A DNA stretch of 64,000 bases from Nannocystis punicea (lineage in GTDB: Bacteria; Myxococcota_A; Polyangia; Nannocystales; Nannocystaceae), in assembly GCF_026965555.1 (NCBI RefSeq), contig NZ_CP114040.1, positions 6,820,001 to 6,884,000 on the forward strand. The letters are read 5' to 3'. The notes below the pieces were generated by a model, which ran no database searches, was not told where the DNA came from, and worked only from the letters and a program-made list of their open reading frames with translations. Position 1 is the first letter of the stretch, and each line of letters starts with the position of its first letter. Position numbers and translations under genes: made by a program. Shown in pieces: positions 40,747 to 50,498 of the stretch.

Positions 40747-42198
40747 ATGACCCATCCTCATGACCGTCACCCGCGCCGCTTGCTCGCGGCAGTGTTGCTC
40801 GCCCTCGGCGCCTGCAAGCCGGCCGAGCTCGACCCGTTCGAGACCGACAGCGCCACCGACTCCGGCAGCACCGCCGGCAGCACCGCCGGCGACGACACCG
40901 GCCCCGGCCAGACCTCGAGCGCGAGCACCACCGCCGACCTCACCACCAGCACCACCGGCGACGAGCCGCTGCCGACCTGCGACGAGCCGGTCTCGGACTG
41001 CAAGCTGGACCTCGACCGCGACGGCCTGATGTTCCACTGCGACAACGCCCCCGACTACTTCAACCCTGACCAGTCGGACGTCGACGGCGACGGCTTCGGC
41101 GACGTCGCCGATCTATGCCCCACCCTCCCCGGCGGGATGCCCGCGGCGGACAGCGACAAGGACGGCATCGGCAACGCTTGCGACCTGTGCGCGCGCTTGC
41201 CCGCCTTTTACAACGGCGACGGCGCGCCCATCTCCGAGAAGATGAAGGTGCGCAACATCCCGCAGGTCGAGGACAGCGATCACGACGGCATCGGCGACGC
41301 CTGCGACAACTGCGTGCGCACCCCCAACTGCGGCGGCTACGGCGACGGCCTCGATCCGTACCAGCTCGGCGACCCGATCGACATCGACGCCGCCGACTGT
41401 CAGATCGACGCCGACGCCGACCTCATCGGCGACGCCTGCGCCGGCACCATGCTCCCCGGCGCCGCCGGCCCGGTCGGCTTCGGCCTCCAGGACGACTTCG
41501 ACCAGGACGGTCTGGCCAACGGCGCCGACACGTGCCCGCGCCAGCCCGTACCCCTGCAGGCGTGCGAAGACGAGGGCGACTGCCCGGGCGGCGCCGCGTG
41601 CGTCGGCGGGCAATGCAACCACCTCGACTTCGACGGGGACGACGTCGGCGACATCTGCGACACCTGCCCGTGGGACAAGAACCCGCAGCAGATCCAGATG
41701 GGCATGGCGGAGGAGAACGACATCGACGGCGACTTCGTCGGCTTCAACTGCGAGACCCACCCGGGCGCCTTCGAGACCCCCGATCCGCGCCCGTTCGGCT
41801 TCTACGACCTCAGCGCCAACGGCTATTGCTGCGTCCGCCAGAACGCGGCCGGCACCACCCTCGACCCCGACGGCAACACCGTGCCGCTGCCCGCCAAGGT
41901 CCTCAATCGGCCCGGCGTGGGGGCCCTGCCGCCCGGCTGCGCCCAGGAGGGCCAGCCGCTGAACGGCACCGTCGACCTCGCCACCCTGTGGGCGAGCTTC
42001 TGCCTGATGCCGCAGTTGGACCAGGACTTCGACGGCATCGGCGACGTCGCCGACCTGTGCCGCTTCTCCTTCGATCCCGACAACACCCCGTTCGTCGACG
42101 ACGAGAACATGCAGTGGGACAATTGGGGCAAGTACTGCACGGGCGAGTACAGCCCCGAGCATCTCGACCCGGCGATGATGTGCCTCCCCGGCACCTGA
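40747..42198 (+). CDS. Thrombospondin type 3 repeat lipoprotein
   Basis: 483 aa. Signal peptide MTHPHDRHPRRLLAAVLLAL with lipobox LGAC, then a Thr/Ser/Gly/Asp linker to about residue 75. Calcium-type motifs follow: DLDRDGLMFHCDNAP, DVDGDGFGDVADLCP, DSDKDGIGNACDLC, DSDHDGIGDACDNC, DFDQDGLANGADTCP, DFDGDDVGDICDTCP and DFDGIGDVADLC. Cys-rich segments lie between them. Surface-exposed and probably Ca2+-binding by family knowledge; no enzyme domain. A strong hairpin at 42363 ends the convergent pair with CsbD. Confidence 0.88.
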   Translation: MTHPHDRHPRRLLAAVLLALGACKPAELDPFETDSATDSGSTAGSTAGDDTGPGQTSSASTTADLTTSTTGDEPLPTCDEPVSDCKLDLDRDGLMFHCDNAPDYFNPDQSDVDGDGFGDVADLCPTLPGGMPAADSDKDGIGNACDLCARLPAFYNGDGAPISEKMKVRNIPQVEDSDHDGIGDACDNCVRTPNCGGYGDGLDPYQLGDPIDIDAADCQIDADADLIGDACAGTMLPGAAGPVGFGLQDDFDQDGLANGADTCPRQPVPLQACEDEGDCPGGAACVGGQCNHLDFDGDDVGDICDTCPWDKNPQQIQMGMAEENDIDGDFVGFNCETHPGAFETPDPRPFGFYDLSANGYCCVRQNAAGTTLDPDGNTVPLPAKVLNRPGVGALPPGCAQEGQPLNGTVDLATLWASFCLMPQLDQDFDGIGDVADLCRFSFDPDNTPFVDDENMQWDNWGKYCTGEYSPEHLDPAMMCLPGT

Positions 42199-42362
42199 TC
42201 GGCGCCCGGCCCTCGCACGCCATGGCGAATGCGCGGTCTCCCCCGCGGGGCCTCGCATTCGCGCCCGAGGCCGTGTCGCGGCGGACATCACTCCCGGGGG
42301 TGCGCACATTCACGGCGTTCGCTCTCTCGATGGCCGAAGCCCGACAAAAACCCGACGCGCCC

Positions 42363-42380
42363 GCAGGTCCGTGGACCTGC
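42363..42380. terminator. Perfect bidirectional hairpin
   Basis: GCAGGTCC-GT-GGACCTGC, an 8-bp perfect stem with a 2-nt centre, between the converging thrombospondin 3 and CsbD genes. Confidence 0.6.
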
Positions 42381-42422
42381 AGACGCGCCGAATCATCGCA
42401 GAGCGGCGCGGAGCGCCGGGCT

Positions 42423-42629
42423 TCACAGGTTGCTGTTGTTGTCGACCTTGTAGCCGAGCTTGCGCTCGATCTCTTCCCGGCGCTCACCCGAGCGCTCCTG
42501 AATGATCCCGCACAGCTTGTCGGCGTTGCCCTCGGCCTTGAGGAAATCGTCGTCGGTCAGGTTGCCCCACAGCGTCTTCGCCTTGCCCTTGAGCTGCTCC
42601 CACTTGCCCTGAATCTGATCGCGGTTCAT
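42423..42629 (-). CDS. CsbD-family stress protein
   Basis: 68 aa. Opens MNRDQIQGKWEQLKGKAKTL and continues WGNLTDDDFLKAEGNADKLC, the hallmark of the CsbD family of small, mostly helical general-stress proteins. GGAG lies 9 nt before the ATG at 42629. Function of the family is not settled. The gene stands alone and converges on the lipoprotein gene. Confidence 0.92.
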   Translation of the reverse strand: MNRDQIQGKWEQLKGKAKTLWGNLTDDDFLKAEGNADKLCGIIQERSGERREEIERKLGYKVDNNSNL

Positions 42630-43070
42630 GGTCGGTTTCTCCGCCCTGCAGTCTGATCGCGGTTGCACTGCACGCCCGCCCGACTAGCGCCGCAAATGCC
42701 CCCGCGCGCCCTCGAGGCGCGTCTGAGAGACCGTCGAATTGATGGCCCGGGCCGCGCTGCCACGGTTCGCGCGCGCGACGCAGGCCGATCGTACGAATCG
42801 CCGGACCAGCGGACTCTGCCGTATGGGCCCTGTCGGCGCCGGCGCCGGCGCCGTCCTGAGGGCCTCGCTCGCGCAGAGACGAGGGGTTCACCTGGCCCGC
42901 AAGCGCGTGCCACTCGAGGGAGTGACGCGAGTCCGCGTCGTCATGCGAAAGGTCACCCGCTGCGCGGACCTTGCAGCGCCGCAAGTCGGCCACGAATTGC
43001 GCTTCGTGGGATTGATGTACTCTCGCCGTGCGCCACGATTCAGCGGTCCGGCGGCGACAAGGAGTATCGG
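42630..43070. other. Divergent intergenic region between CsbD and the signalling operon
   Basis: About 440 bp, no gene recognised. Promoters for CsbD (minus) and the hybrid kinase operon (plus) must lie here. The AAGGAG at 43060 serves the GTG at 43071. Confidence 0.4.
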
Positions 43071-46000
43071 GTGAACCTCTCCAGGGACGAGCAGCGCACG
43101 TCGCTCACCAAGCGGCTCGCCGTGGCCATCGCCACGCCGATCGCCCTCCTCCTGCTGCTCGGCGTGGTGCTCGGCCGGCAGATCGTCCTGATGGCGGACG
43201 ACGCCGGCTGGGTGAACCACACCAACGAGGTCCTGTCGCTGGCCAACTCGACCATGCTCGAGATCGTCGATCAGGAGACCGCCCTGCGCGGCTATCTGTT
43301 GACCGGCGAGCGCGAGCACCTCGCGCCGTTCGAGCGCGCCCACCCCGACGACAAGTTCGAGCGCCTGCACGAGCTCGTCGCCGACAACCCCGCGCAGCAG
43401 GCCCAGTTCGATCAGGCTCACCTGCGTTACCAGGCGTGGCTGACCGCCAGCGGCGCCGCGCTGGCCGGCCATGACCTCGACCTCGCGCGCAGCCGCGACG
43501 CCATCCGCGACCGCAAGACGCGGATGGACGGCATCCGCGAGGCCATGACCGCCGGCGTCGACGTCGAGAAGGACCTCCTGACCGCGCGCGGGGTCGCCTC
43601 CGAGCGCTCGACCGCGGTCGCCCGCACCGCCTTCGTCGCCCTGCTCGCCGGGGTCGCGCTGCTGCTGGCCTTCCTCTCGCGCCGCCAGCTCGCCGCGATC
43701 GCCGGCACCTTCGGCGCCGCCCTCGACGCCGAGCAGCGGGCCCGCCTCGCGCTCGAGGGCGAGGCGTGGATCCGCGAGGGTCACACGAAGATCGCCGAGT
43801 CCGTGCAGGGCGAGAAGAGCACCGCCCAGGTCGGCCACGACTGCCTGGCCGCGCTCGCTGCCCACGCCGGCGCCGACGTCGGCGCCTTCTTCGTCCGCGA
43901 CGGCGGCGGCTGGACGCGCCGCGCCGGGCTCGCGCTCGACTCGCGGGTCGCCGGGCCGGAGTCGTTCGCCGCCGGCGAGGGCGTGGTCGGCCGCGCCGCC
44001 GCCGAGGGTCGCCTCGTCGAGCTGCGCGACGCCGGTGAGCTGCCCCTGCGCTCCGGCACCGCCGAGCGCGCCCCGGCCCACGTCCTCGTCCAGCCCGCGC
44101 GGGTCGACCGCGTCACCGTCGCAGTGCTCGAGGTCGGCTTCGTCCGTCCCGCCGACGCGCGGGTGCAGGCCCTGCTCGAGCGGATCGGCGAGACCGTCGC
44201 GCTCGCGGTCCGCTCCTCCGAGCACAAGGAGCGCCTGGCCGCGCTGCTCGAGGAGACCCAGCGCCAGGCCGAGGAGCTGCAGACGCAGCAGGAGGAGCTG
44301 CGGGTGCAGAACGAGGAGCTCGAGCAGCAGACCCGCGCGCTCGAGGAGTCGCGGGCGCGCCTCGGCAATCAACAGGCCGAGCTCGAGCAGATCAACGCCC
44401 ACCTCGAGGAGCAGACGCAGGCGCTGCAGGCCGAGCGCGACAGCCTCACGCAGGCGCAGATCCAGCTGCGGCGCACCAGCGCGTTCAAGTCCGAGTTCCT
44501 CGCCAACATGTCGCACGAGCTGCGCACCCCGCTCAACAGCTCGCTGATCCTCGCCCGGCTGCTGGCCGAGAACCGCCAGGGCAACCTCGACGCCGAGCAG
44601 GTCAAGTTCGCCGAGACCATCTACTCCGCCGGAAACGACCTCCTCACGCTGATCAACGACATCCTCGACCTGTCGAAGATCGAGGCCGGCATGCTCGACG
44701 TCCGCCCCGAGGCGGTCTCGCTGGCGCGCGTCACCGATCAGCTGATGACGACCTTCCGCCCGGTCGCGCGCGACCGCCGGCTCGCGCTCGACGTCGACGT
44801 CCAGCGCGACGCCCCGACCGCGCTCCACACCGATCCGACGCGCCTCGCCCAGATCCTGCGCAACCTCGTCTCGAACGCGCTCAAGTTCACCGAGCAGGGC
44901 GGCGTCACCTTGACCGTGCGCGCCGAAGGGGCCGGCGCGGTCGCCTTCGCGGTCACCGACACCGGCATCGGCATCCCCGCCGATCAGCAGGAGATGATCT
45001 TCGACGCCTTCCGCCAGGCCGACGGCACCACCAATCGCAAGTACGGCGGCACCGGCCTCGGCCTGTCGATCTCGCGCGACCTGGCGCGCCTCCTCGGCGG
45101 CGAGCTCACCGTCGCCAGCGTGGTCGGCCGCGGCAGCACCTTCACCCTGACGATCCCCGCGCAGCTCGCCCGCGCCGGAGCGCCCGCGCCCGCGCCCGCG
45201 GTCTCCGGGCCCGTCCCTGCGGCCGCACGACGCCCGCCCCCGGTCAAGCTGCCGCCCGCGGCCGCGCGCTCGATCCTCGTCATCGAGGACGACCCCGCGT
45301 TCGCCGGCATCCTCGCCGGCCTCGCGCGCGAGCTCGACTTCCAGCCCCTGCTCGCCGCCACCGCCGAGGAGGGCCTGGCGATGGCCAGGCAGCAGCGGCC
45401 GAGCGCCATCGTCCTCGACGTCGCCCTGCCCGACCGCTCCGGCCTCAGCGTCCTCGACGCGCTCAAGCACGACTCCGCGACCCGGCACATCCCGGTGCAC
45501 GTCATCTCCGGCAGCGATCACACCCGCACCGCGCTGGAGATGGGCGCCGTCGCCTACGCGATCAAGCCCGTCGTGCGCGAGCAGCTGCTCGCGGCCCTGC
45601 AGCGGCTCGAGTCGAAGGCCACGCAGGCGCTGCGGCGCGTGCTCGTGGTCGAGGACGACGTCGTCCACCGCGAGAGCACCTGCAAGCTGCTGGCGGCCGA
45701 CGACGTCGAGACAGTGCCGGTGGGGACCGCGGCCGACGCGCTCCGCGAGCTTCGCACCACCACCTTCGACTGCATGGTCCTCGACCTCAGCCTGCCCGAT
45801 CGGTCAGGCTTCGAATTGTTGCAGGAGATGGCCCAGGGCCAGCAGTACGGGTTCCCGCCGGTCATCGTCTACACCGGCCGGGCCATCAGCCGCGCCGAGG
45901 AGCAGGAGCTCGGCCGCTTCTCGCAGTCCATCATCATCAAGGGCGCGCGCTCGCCGGAGCGGCTGCTCGACGAGGTCACCCTGTTCCTCCACCAGGTCGA

Positions 46001-46436
46001 GACCAGCCTCCCGCCCGAGCGGCAACGCATGCTGCGGGACGCTCGCCACCGCGACGCGGTGTTCGAGGGCCGGCGCGTGCTCGTCGTCGAGGACGACGTG
46101 CGCAACGTGTTCGCGCTGACCAGCGTGCTCGAGCCGCGCGGCGCCAAGGTGGAGATCGCCCGCAACGGCAAGGAGGCGCTGCAGCACCTGAGGCACAAGC
46201 CCGGCGTCGACCTGATCCTCATGGACCTGATGATGCCGGAGATGGACGGTCTGACCGCGACGCGGGCGATCCGGGCCGACCCCGCGACCGCCAAGATCCC
46301 GATCATCGCCCTCACCGCCAAGGCCATGGCCGACGACCGCGCCAGCTGCCTCGCCGCCGGCGCCAACGACTACATCGCCAAGCCGCTCGACGTCGACAAG
46401 CTGCTGTCGCTCGCGCGGGTGTGGATGCCGAAATGA
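43071..46436 (+). CDS. CHASE3-GAF hybrid sensor histidine kinase with three receivers
   Basis: 1121 aa. GTG at 43071 with AAGGAG 7 nt upstream; the frame before it has no start. Two membrane helices (about 17-37 and 184-204) flank a CHASE3 sensor (ETALRGYLLTGEREHLAPFE). Then GAF, a long coiled coil (EELRVQNEELEQQTRALEES), HisKA (MSHELRTPLNSSL), and HATPase (NLVSNALKF, DTGIGIP, GGTGLGLSI). Three receiver domains carry Asp in VLDVALPDRSG, VLDLSLPDRSG and LMDLMMPEMDG. Its stop overlaps the CheR start (ATGA). It is the input and phosphorelay hub of a four-gene operon. Confidence 0.93.
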   Translation: MNLSRDEQRTSLTKRLAVAIATPIALLLLLGVVLGRQIVLMADDAGWVNHTNEVLSLANSTMLEIVDQETALRGYLLTGEREHLAPFERAHPDDKFERLHELVADNPAQQAQFDQAHLRYQAWLTASGAALAGHDLDLARSRDAIRDRKTRMDGIREAMTAGVDVEKDLLTARGVASERSTAVARTAFVALLAGVALLLAFLSRRQLAAIAGTFGAALDAEQRARLALEGEAWIREGHTKIAESVQGEKSTAQVGHDCLAALAAHAGADVGAFFVRDGGGWTRRAGLALDSRVAGPESFAAGEGVVGRAAAEGRLVELRDAGELPLRSGTAERAPAHVLVQPARVDRVTVAVLEVGFVRPADARVQALLERIGETVALAVRSSEHKERLAALLEETQRQAEELQTQQEELRVQNEELEQQTRALEESRARLGNQQAELEQINAHLEEQTQALQAERDSLTQAQIQLRRTSAFKSEFLANMSHELRTPLNSSLILARLLAENRQGNLDAEQVKFAETIYSAGNDLLTLINDILDLSKIEAGMLDVRPEAVSLARVTDQLMTTFRPVARDRRLALDVDVQRDAPTALHTDPTRLAQILRNLVSNALKFTEQGGVTLTVRAEGAGAVAFAVTDTGIGIPADQQEMIFDAFRQADGTTNRKYGGTGLGLSISRDLARLLGGELTVASVVGRGSTFTLTIPAQLARAGAPAPAPAVSGPVPAAARRPPPVKLPPAAARSILVIEDDPAFAGILAGLARELDFQPLLAATAEEGLAMARQQRPSAIVLDVALPDRSGLSVLDALKHDSATRHIPVHVISGSDHTRTALEMGAVAYAIKPVVREQLLAALQRLESKATQALRRVLVVEDDVVHRESTCKLLAADDVETVPVGTAADALRELRTTTFDCMVLDLSLPDRSGFELLQEMAQGQQYGFPPVIVYTGRAISRAEEQELGRFSQSIIIKGARSPERLLDEVTLFLHQVETSLPPERQRMLRDARHRDAVFEGRRVLVVEDDVRNVFALTSVLEPRGAKVEIARNGKEALQHLRHKPGVDLILMDLMMPEMDGLTATRAIRADPATAKIPIIALTAKAMADDRASCLAAGANDYIAKPLDVDKLLSLARVWMPK

Positions 46437-47257
46437 CCGCCCTCTCCGACGCCGACGACGCCGCGCTGACGGCCCTGCTCGAGGGGGTCTACCACCGCTA
46501 TCACTACGACTTCCGCGGCTACGCCGAGGCCTCGCTGCGCCGGCGGATCGCCGCCGCCCTCGGCCACCTGCGCTGCCCCTCTCTGGACGACCTGCGCGCG
46601 CGCGTGCTCGCCGAGCCGCGCTGCTTCGGCGAGCTGCTCCGCTTCCTCACCGTCCAGGTCAGCGACCTGTTCCGCGACCCCTCCTATTATCGATCGATCC
46701 GCGAATGCGTCGTCCCGTACCTGCGAACTTACCCCTCCCTCAAGGTGTGGGTCGCCGGCTGCGCCACCGGCGAGGAGGCCTACTCGCTCGCCATCGTGTT
46801 CGCCGAGGAGGGCCTGCTCGAGCGCACCCTCATCTACGCCACCGACATCCACCCCGAGAGCCTGCGTACCGCCGAGGCCGGCGTCTACGACCTCGACCGC
46901 TTCGCCCGCTTCTCCGAGAGCTACCGCCTGGCGGGCGGGCACGGCTCGCTGTCCGACTTCTACACCGCGAGCTCCTCGTCGGCGATCCTCGATCGCCGGC
47001 TCAAGCAGGCGATCCTGTTCTCCGACCACAGCCTCGCCACCGACGTCGCCTTCGCCGAGGTCGAGCTGGTGTCGTGTCGCAACGTCCTGATCTACTTCGA
47101 CCGCCCGCTGCAGAACCGGGCGCTCGGGGTCCTGCGCGACTCGGTGCGGCGCAAGGGCTTCCTCGGCCTCGGCGCCAAGGAGACCCTGCGCTTCTCGTCG
47201 CACGCCGAGGCGTTCGGCGAGCTCGTCCCCGAGGACCGGATCTATCAACGGCGGTGA
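46433..47257 (+). CDS. cheR: CheR-type protein-glutamate methyltransferase
   Basis: 274 aa. The ATG at 46433 overlaps the preceding stop (ATGA); an in-frame GTG at 46421 is less likely. The N-terminal helical domain (YHRYHYDFRGYAEASLRRRI) and SAM-binding domain are clear: VWVAGCATGEEAYSLAIVF, LIYATDIHPESLRTAEAGVY, VELVSCRNVLIYF. CheR methylates receptor glutamates using SAM. No chemoreceptor gene is nearby, so here it probably acts in a non-chemotaxis signalling module, possibly on a kinase with a methylated helical region (inference). Confidence 0.92.
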   Translation: MTALSDADDAALTALLEGVYHRYHYDFRGYAEASLRRRIAAALGHLRCPSLDDLRARVLAEPRCFGELLRFLTVQVSDLFRDPSYYRSIRECVVPYLRTYPSLKVWVAGCATGEEAYSLAIVFAEEGLLERTLIYATDIHPESLRTAEAGVYDLDRFARFSESYRLAGGHGSLSDFYTASSSSAILDRRLKQAILFSDHSLATDVAFAEVELVSCRNVLIYFDRPLQNRALGVLRDSVRRKGFLGLGAKETLRFSSHAEAFGELVPEDRIYQRR

Positions 47258-47259
47258 TC

Positions 47260-47856
47260 ATGGCGACGCGCGAGGTTCACATGATCGTGATCGGCGGCTC
47301 GTCCGGGGCGCTCGACGCTCTCGCCGCGATGCTGCCGGCGCTGCCGCCCGACTATCCGCTGCCGCTGGCGGTGGTCCTGCACGTGCCGCCGACCCAGCCC
47401 AGCCACCTCGTCGCCGTCCTGGGCGCCAGGAGCCGGCTGACCGCGCGGGAGCCCGACGACAAGGAGCCCATCATGCCCGGCACGCTCTACGTGGCCCCGC
47501 CGAACTACCACCTGCTCGTCGAGCGCGGCCGCACCTTCGCCCTCTCGATCGATCCGCCGGTCCTGTTCTCGCGGCCCGCGATCGACGTCCTGTTCGAGTC
47601 GGCCGCCGACGTCTACGGCCCGCACCTCGCCGGCGTCCTGCTGAGCGGCGCCAACGAGGACGGCGCCCGCGGCCTCGAGCACGTCCGGCGCGCCGGCGGC
47701 CTCACCTTCGTCGAGTCGCCGGCCACCGCCGCGGTCCCGGTCATGCCGGCCGCCGCCCTGCGGCGGATCGCCGTCGACCACGTCGCCCCCGCCGCCGACC
47801 TCGGCCGGCTGCTCGCCCAGCTCGCCGCCACCCCGCGCCCCGAGGACAAGGCATGA
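47260..47856 (+). CDS. cheB: CheB-type methylesterase domain protein
   Basis: 198 aa, a stand-alone CheB catalytic domain without the usual N-terminal receiver. Motifs: IVIGGSSGALDAL (nucleophile Ser), VVLHVPPTQPSH (His), LLSGANEDGARGL (Asp). It begins 2 bp after the CheR stop and its stop overlaps the next start (ATGA). The pair would add and remove methyl or amide groups on the same target. Without a receiver, activity may be set by the partner receivers encoded in the operon (inference). Confidence 0.9.
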   Translation: MATREVHMIVIGGSSGALDALAAMLPALPPDYPLPLAVVLHVPPTQPSHLVAVLGARSRLTAREPDDKEPIMPGTLYVAPPNYHLLVERGRTFALSIDPPVLFSRPAIDVLFESAADVYGPHLAGVLLSGANEDGARGLEHVRRAGGLTFVESPATAAVPVMPAAALRRIAVDHVAPAADLGRLLAQLAATPRPEDKA

Positions 47857-49322
47857 ACCTCGAGCCCATCAACTTCCTCCTCGTCGACGACACCGAGCAG
47901 AACCTGGTCGCGCTCGAGGCCCTCCTGCGCCGCGACGGCCTCAACATCCTCACCGCGCGGAGCGGCTTCGAGGCGCTCGAGCTGCTGCTCGTGCACGACG
48001 TCGCCCTCGCCTTCCTCGACGTGCAGATGCCGGGGATGGACGGCTTCGAGCTGGCCGAATTGATGCGAGGCACCGAGCGCACCAAGCACGTGCCGATCAT
48101 CTTCGTCACCGCCGGCGGTCGCGACGCCGAGCGGGTGTTCCAGGGCTACGAGTCCGGCGCCGTCGACTTCTTGCACAAGCCGATCGACCCGCGGGTGCTG
48201 CGGAGCAAGGCCGACGTGTTCTTCGAGCTGTCGAAGCAGCGGCGCGACTGCACCCACGCCCTGCGGCTCAACGAGATGTTCGTCGGGATCCTCGGCCACG
48301 ATTTGCGCACCCCGCTGTCGGCGATCCAGACCGGCACCGAGATCCTCGAGCAGCTGGTGGTCGACGACGACCAGCTCGGGATCTTGCGGCGCATGTTCGT
48401 GTCGGGCCACCGCATGAACGAGATGATCGAACAGCTGCTCGACCTGACGCGGGCGCGCCTGGCCGGCGGCCTCGGGTTCGCGCGCGGGCGCAAGCGGGTC
48501 GACGTCCTCGAGCTGGTCGAGCGCGCTGTCGACGAGCTGCGCACCACCCACTCGCAGCGCGCCGTCCGGGTCGAGGCCCGCGGCGACGCGACCACGGCCG
48601 GCGACCCCGACCGCCTGGTCCAGGCGCTGTCCAACCTGATCGGCAACGCCATCCAGCACGGCCTCCCCGACGCCCCGATCGGGATCCGGGTGTTCGACGA
48701 CGGCCCCCAGATCGCGGTCGAGATCCGCAACCGCGGCGTGATCCCCGGCGACCTGCTGCCGGTCCTGTTCGACCCGTTCCGCGGGCGCGACCACTCCTCG
48801 CGCGCCAACTCGCGGGGCCTCGGCCTCGGCCTCTACATCGCCCAGCAGATCGCCCAGGCCCACGGCGGCACCGTATCCGTGGTCTCGAGCGACGAGACCG
48901 ACACCGTGTTCACCCTGCGCCTGCCGCGAGCGGCGCCGGAGCCCGCGCACGTCGATCACGAGCTGCGCCCGCGCGTCGTCCTGATCGTCGACGACGACGA
49001 GGCGACCCGCGAGAGCCTGCGCGAGGCGTTCGCGGGCGAGGGCTACACCGCCAGCACCGCGGCCAACGGGCGCGAGGCGCTGGATCTGCTGCAGCACGGC
49101 CGCGTCCGGCCCGACGTCGTGATCCTCGACCTCGTGATGCCGCTCCTCGACGGCGCGCAGGTCTACCAGGCGATGCAAGCCGTCCCCGAGCTGGCGCGGA
49201 TCCCCGTCATCGTCTCGACCTCCGACCCGACGCGCGCCCCCGCCGGCACGATCCTGATCCCCAAGCCGGTCAAGCTCGCCCGCCTGCTCGACACCGCCGC
49301 CCGCATGATCCGCTCGCCCTGA
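47853..49322 (+). CDS. REC-histidine kinase-REC hybrid protein
   Basis: 489 aa, cytoplasmic. N-terminal receiver (INFLLVDDTEQNLVALEALL, Asp in AFLDVQMPGMDG), HisKA with GHDLRTPLSAIQTG, HATPase with NLIGNAIQHG and RGLGLGLYIAQQIAQAHGG, then a C-terminal receiver (VVLIVDDDEATRESLREAF, Asp in VILDLVMPLLDG, Lys in IPKPVKLARLL). The start overlaps the CheB stop. It is the last gene of the operon and a likely phosphotransfer partner of the first kinase. Confidence 0.93.
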   Translation: MNLEPINFLLVDDTEQNLVALEALLRRDGLNILTARSGFEALELLLVHDVALAFLDVQMPGMDGFELAELMRGTERTKHVPIIFVTAGGRDAERVFQGYESGAVDFLHKPIDPRVLRSKADVFFELSKQRRDCTHALRLNEMFVGILGHDLRTPLSAIQTGTEILEQLVVDDDQLGILRRMFVSGHRMNEMIEQLLDLTRARLAGGLGFARGRKRVDVLELVERAVDELRTTHSQRAVRVEARGDATTAGDPDRLVQALSNLIGNAIQHGLPDAPIGIRVFDDGPQIAVEIRNRGVIPGDLLPVLFDPFRGRDHSSRANSRGLGLGLYIAQQIAQAHGGTVSVVSSDETDTVFTLRLPRAAPEPAHVDHELRPRVVLIVDDDEATRESLREAFAGEGYTASTAANGREALDLLQHGRVRPDVVILDLVMPLLDGAQVYQAMQAVPELARIPVIVSTSDPTRAPAGTILIPKPVKLARLLDTAARMIRSP

Positions 49323-49406
49323 AGCCGCGCTGGTGCGGAGCCTGGAGAGGCATCCGGGACGCCCGAGGCTATCTCCGAGCGCCCTGTGTACATTATTGTT
49401 CCGGCC

Positions 49407-50498
49407 ATGAAGGGATTTCTCCCGGCGGTCGCCGCTCTCTTCCTGCTCCTCCCGCTTCCGGCCGGCGCCAAGCCGGCCCGCGACATCGTCGACCGGGCCG
49501 TCGAGGCGGACGGCTTCAACGGCGTCGCGCTGGTGGGGCGTGGCAGGACCATCGACGCGCTCGAGGCGCGGGGCGCGGCCGACGTCGCTCATGGCGTGCC
49601 GATGACCCGGGACACGCGGTTCGAGGTCGGCTCGATCTCGAAATGGATCGCGGCGATCGTCGTCCTGAAGCTGGTCGACCGCGGCAAGCTCGACCTCGAC
49701 GCGCCGATCAGCCGCTACCTTCCCGACTATCGCGCCGACACCGGGGCGAAGCTCACGCTGCGGCGGCTGATGAGCCATTCGAGCGGCCTACCCAACCAGA
49801 TACTCGCCGCGCGCCAGGCCGATCCCTCGAGCCGGGGCGTCGAGCTGGACCAGATGGTGGCGGTGCGTCGCTATGCGAGCGGCGACCTCGCGTTCGAGCC
49901 CGGTACCGCCTGGGACTACTCGCACTCCAACTGGCTGGTGGTGAAGGCGGTGGTCGAGCGGGTGAGCGGCCTGCCCTACGCCCAGCTCGTCGACCGGGTG
50001 CTGGTCAAGCCGCTCCGGCTCAGGAACAGCGGCATCTGTCACGGTGATTCGGCGCATGTGCCGGGCATGGCGCACGGCTACGCGACCCTCGTCCCCGCGC
50101 CGCAGCCGAAGCCCAATCCGGTGCCGGACTTCATGGCGATGGCCGGCGGCTACTACACGACGGCGCCCGAGCTCATGAAGCTGATGGACGCCGTGCTCGA
50201 CGGCCGTCTCCTGAGCGCCGCAGCTCGCCGGACGCTGATGACGACGGTCATGCCCGATCAGCATTATGCGCTGGGCGGCCGCGTTCGCATCGAGCGGATC
50301 GCCGGGCAGGATCGCGAGGCGGCGTGGGAGGACGGCTCCAACGGCGGTTTTCGCATGATCGCCCGCCGCGTGCTCGCGGACGGACACACCGTGATCGTGA
50401 TGACCAACGCGAGCTACGATCATGCCCAGCTCGGCCAGCTCGGCGACGCGCTGATGGAAGCGAGCTATGCCGACGCTGCGGAGAGCGCCGTCCGGTAA
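49407..50498 (+). CDS. Secreted serine hydrolase of the beta-lactamase/class C family
   Basis: 363 aa. The ATG at 49407 gives a clear signal peptide (MKGFLPAVAALFLLLPLPAG, cleavage near AGA); a GTG at 49386 is less likely. The SxxK motif is FEVGSISKWIAA (Ser about 71). The second motif appears as WDYSHSNW rather than the standard YxN followed by Gly; the third (HxG/KTG-like) is not obvious. The family covers penicillin-binding-like peptidases, esterases and beta-lactamases. The less biased, more alphaproteobacterial-looking wording of the sequence hints at transfer, but this is only an impression. Confidence 0.82.
   Translation: MKGFLPAVAALFLLLPLPAGAKPARDIVDRAVEADGFNGVALVGRGRTIDALEARGAADVAHGVPMTRDTRFEVGSISKWIAAIVVLKLVDRGKLDLDAPISRYLPDYRADTGAKLTLRRLMSHSSGLPNQILAARQADPSSRGVELDQMVAVRRYASGDLAFEPGTAWDYSHSNWLVVKAVVERVSGLPYAQLVDRVLVKPLRLRNSGICHGDSAHVPGMAHGYATLVPAPQPKPNPVPDFMAMAGGYYTTAPELMKLMDAVLDGRLLSAAARRTLMTTVMPDQHYALGGRVRIERIAGQDREAAWEDGSNGGFRMIARRVLADGHTVIVMTNASYDHAQLGQLGDALMEASYADAAESAVR

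Noticed and set aside
42888..45668. 926-aa minus-strand frame
   Set aside because: Antisense of the CHASE3 hybrid kinase.
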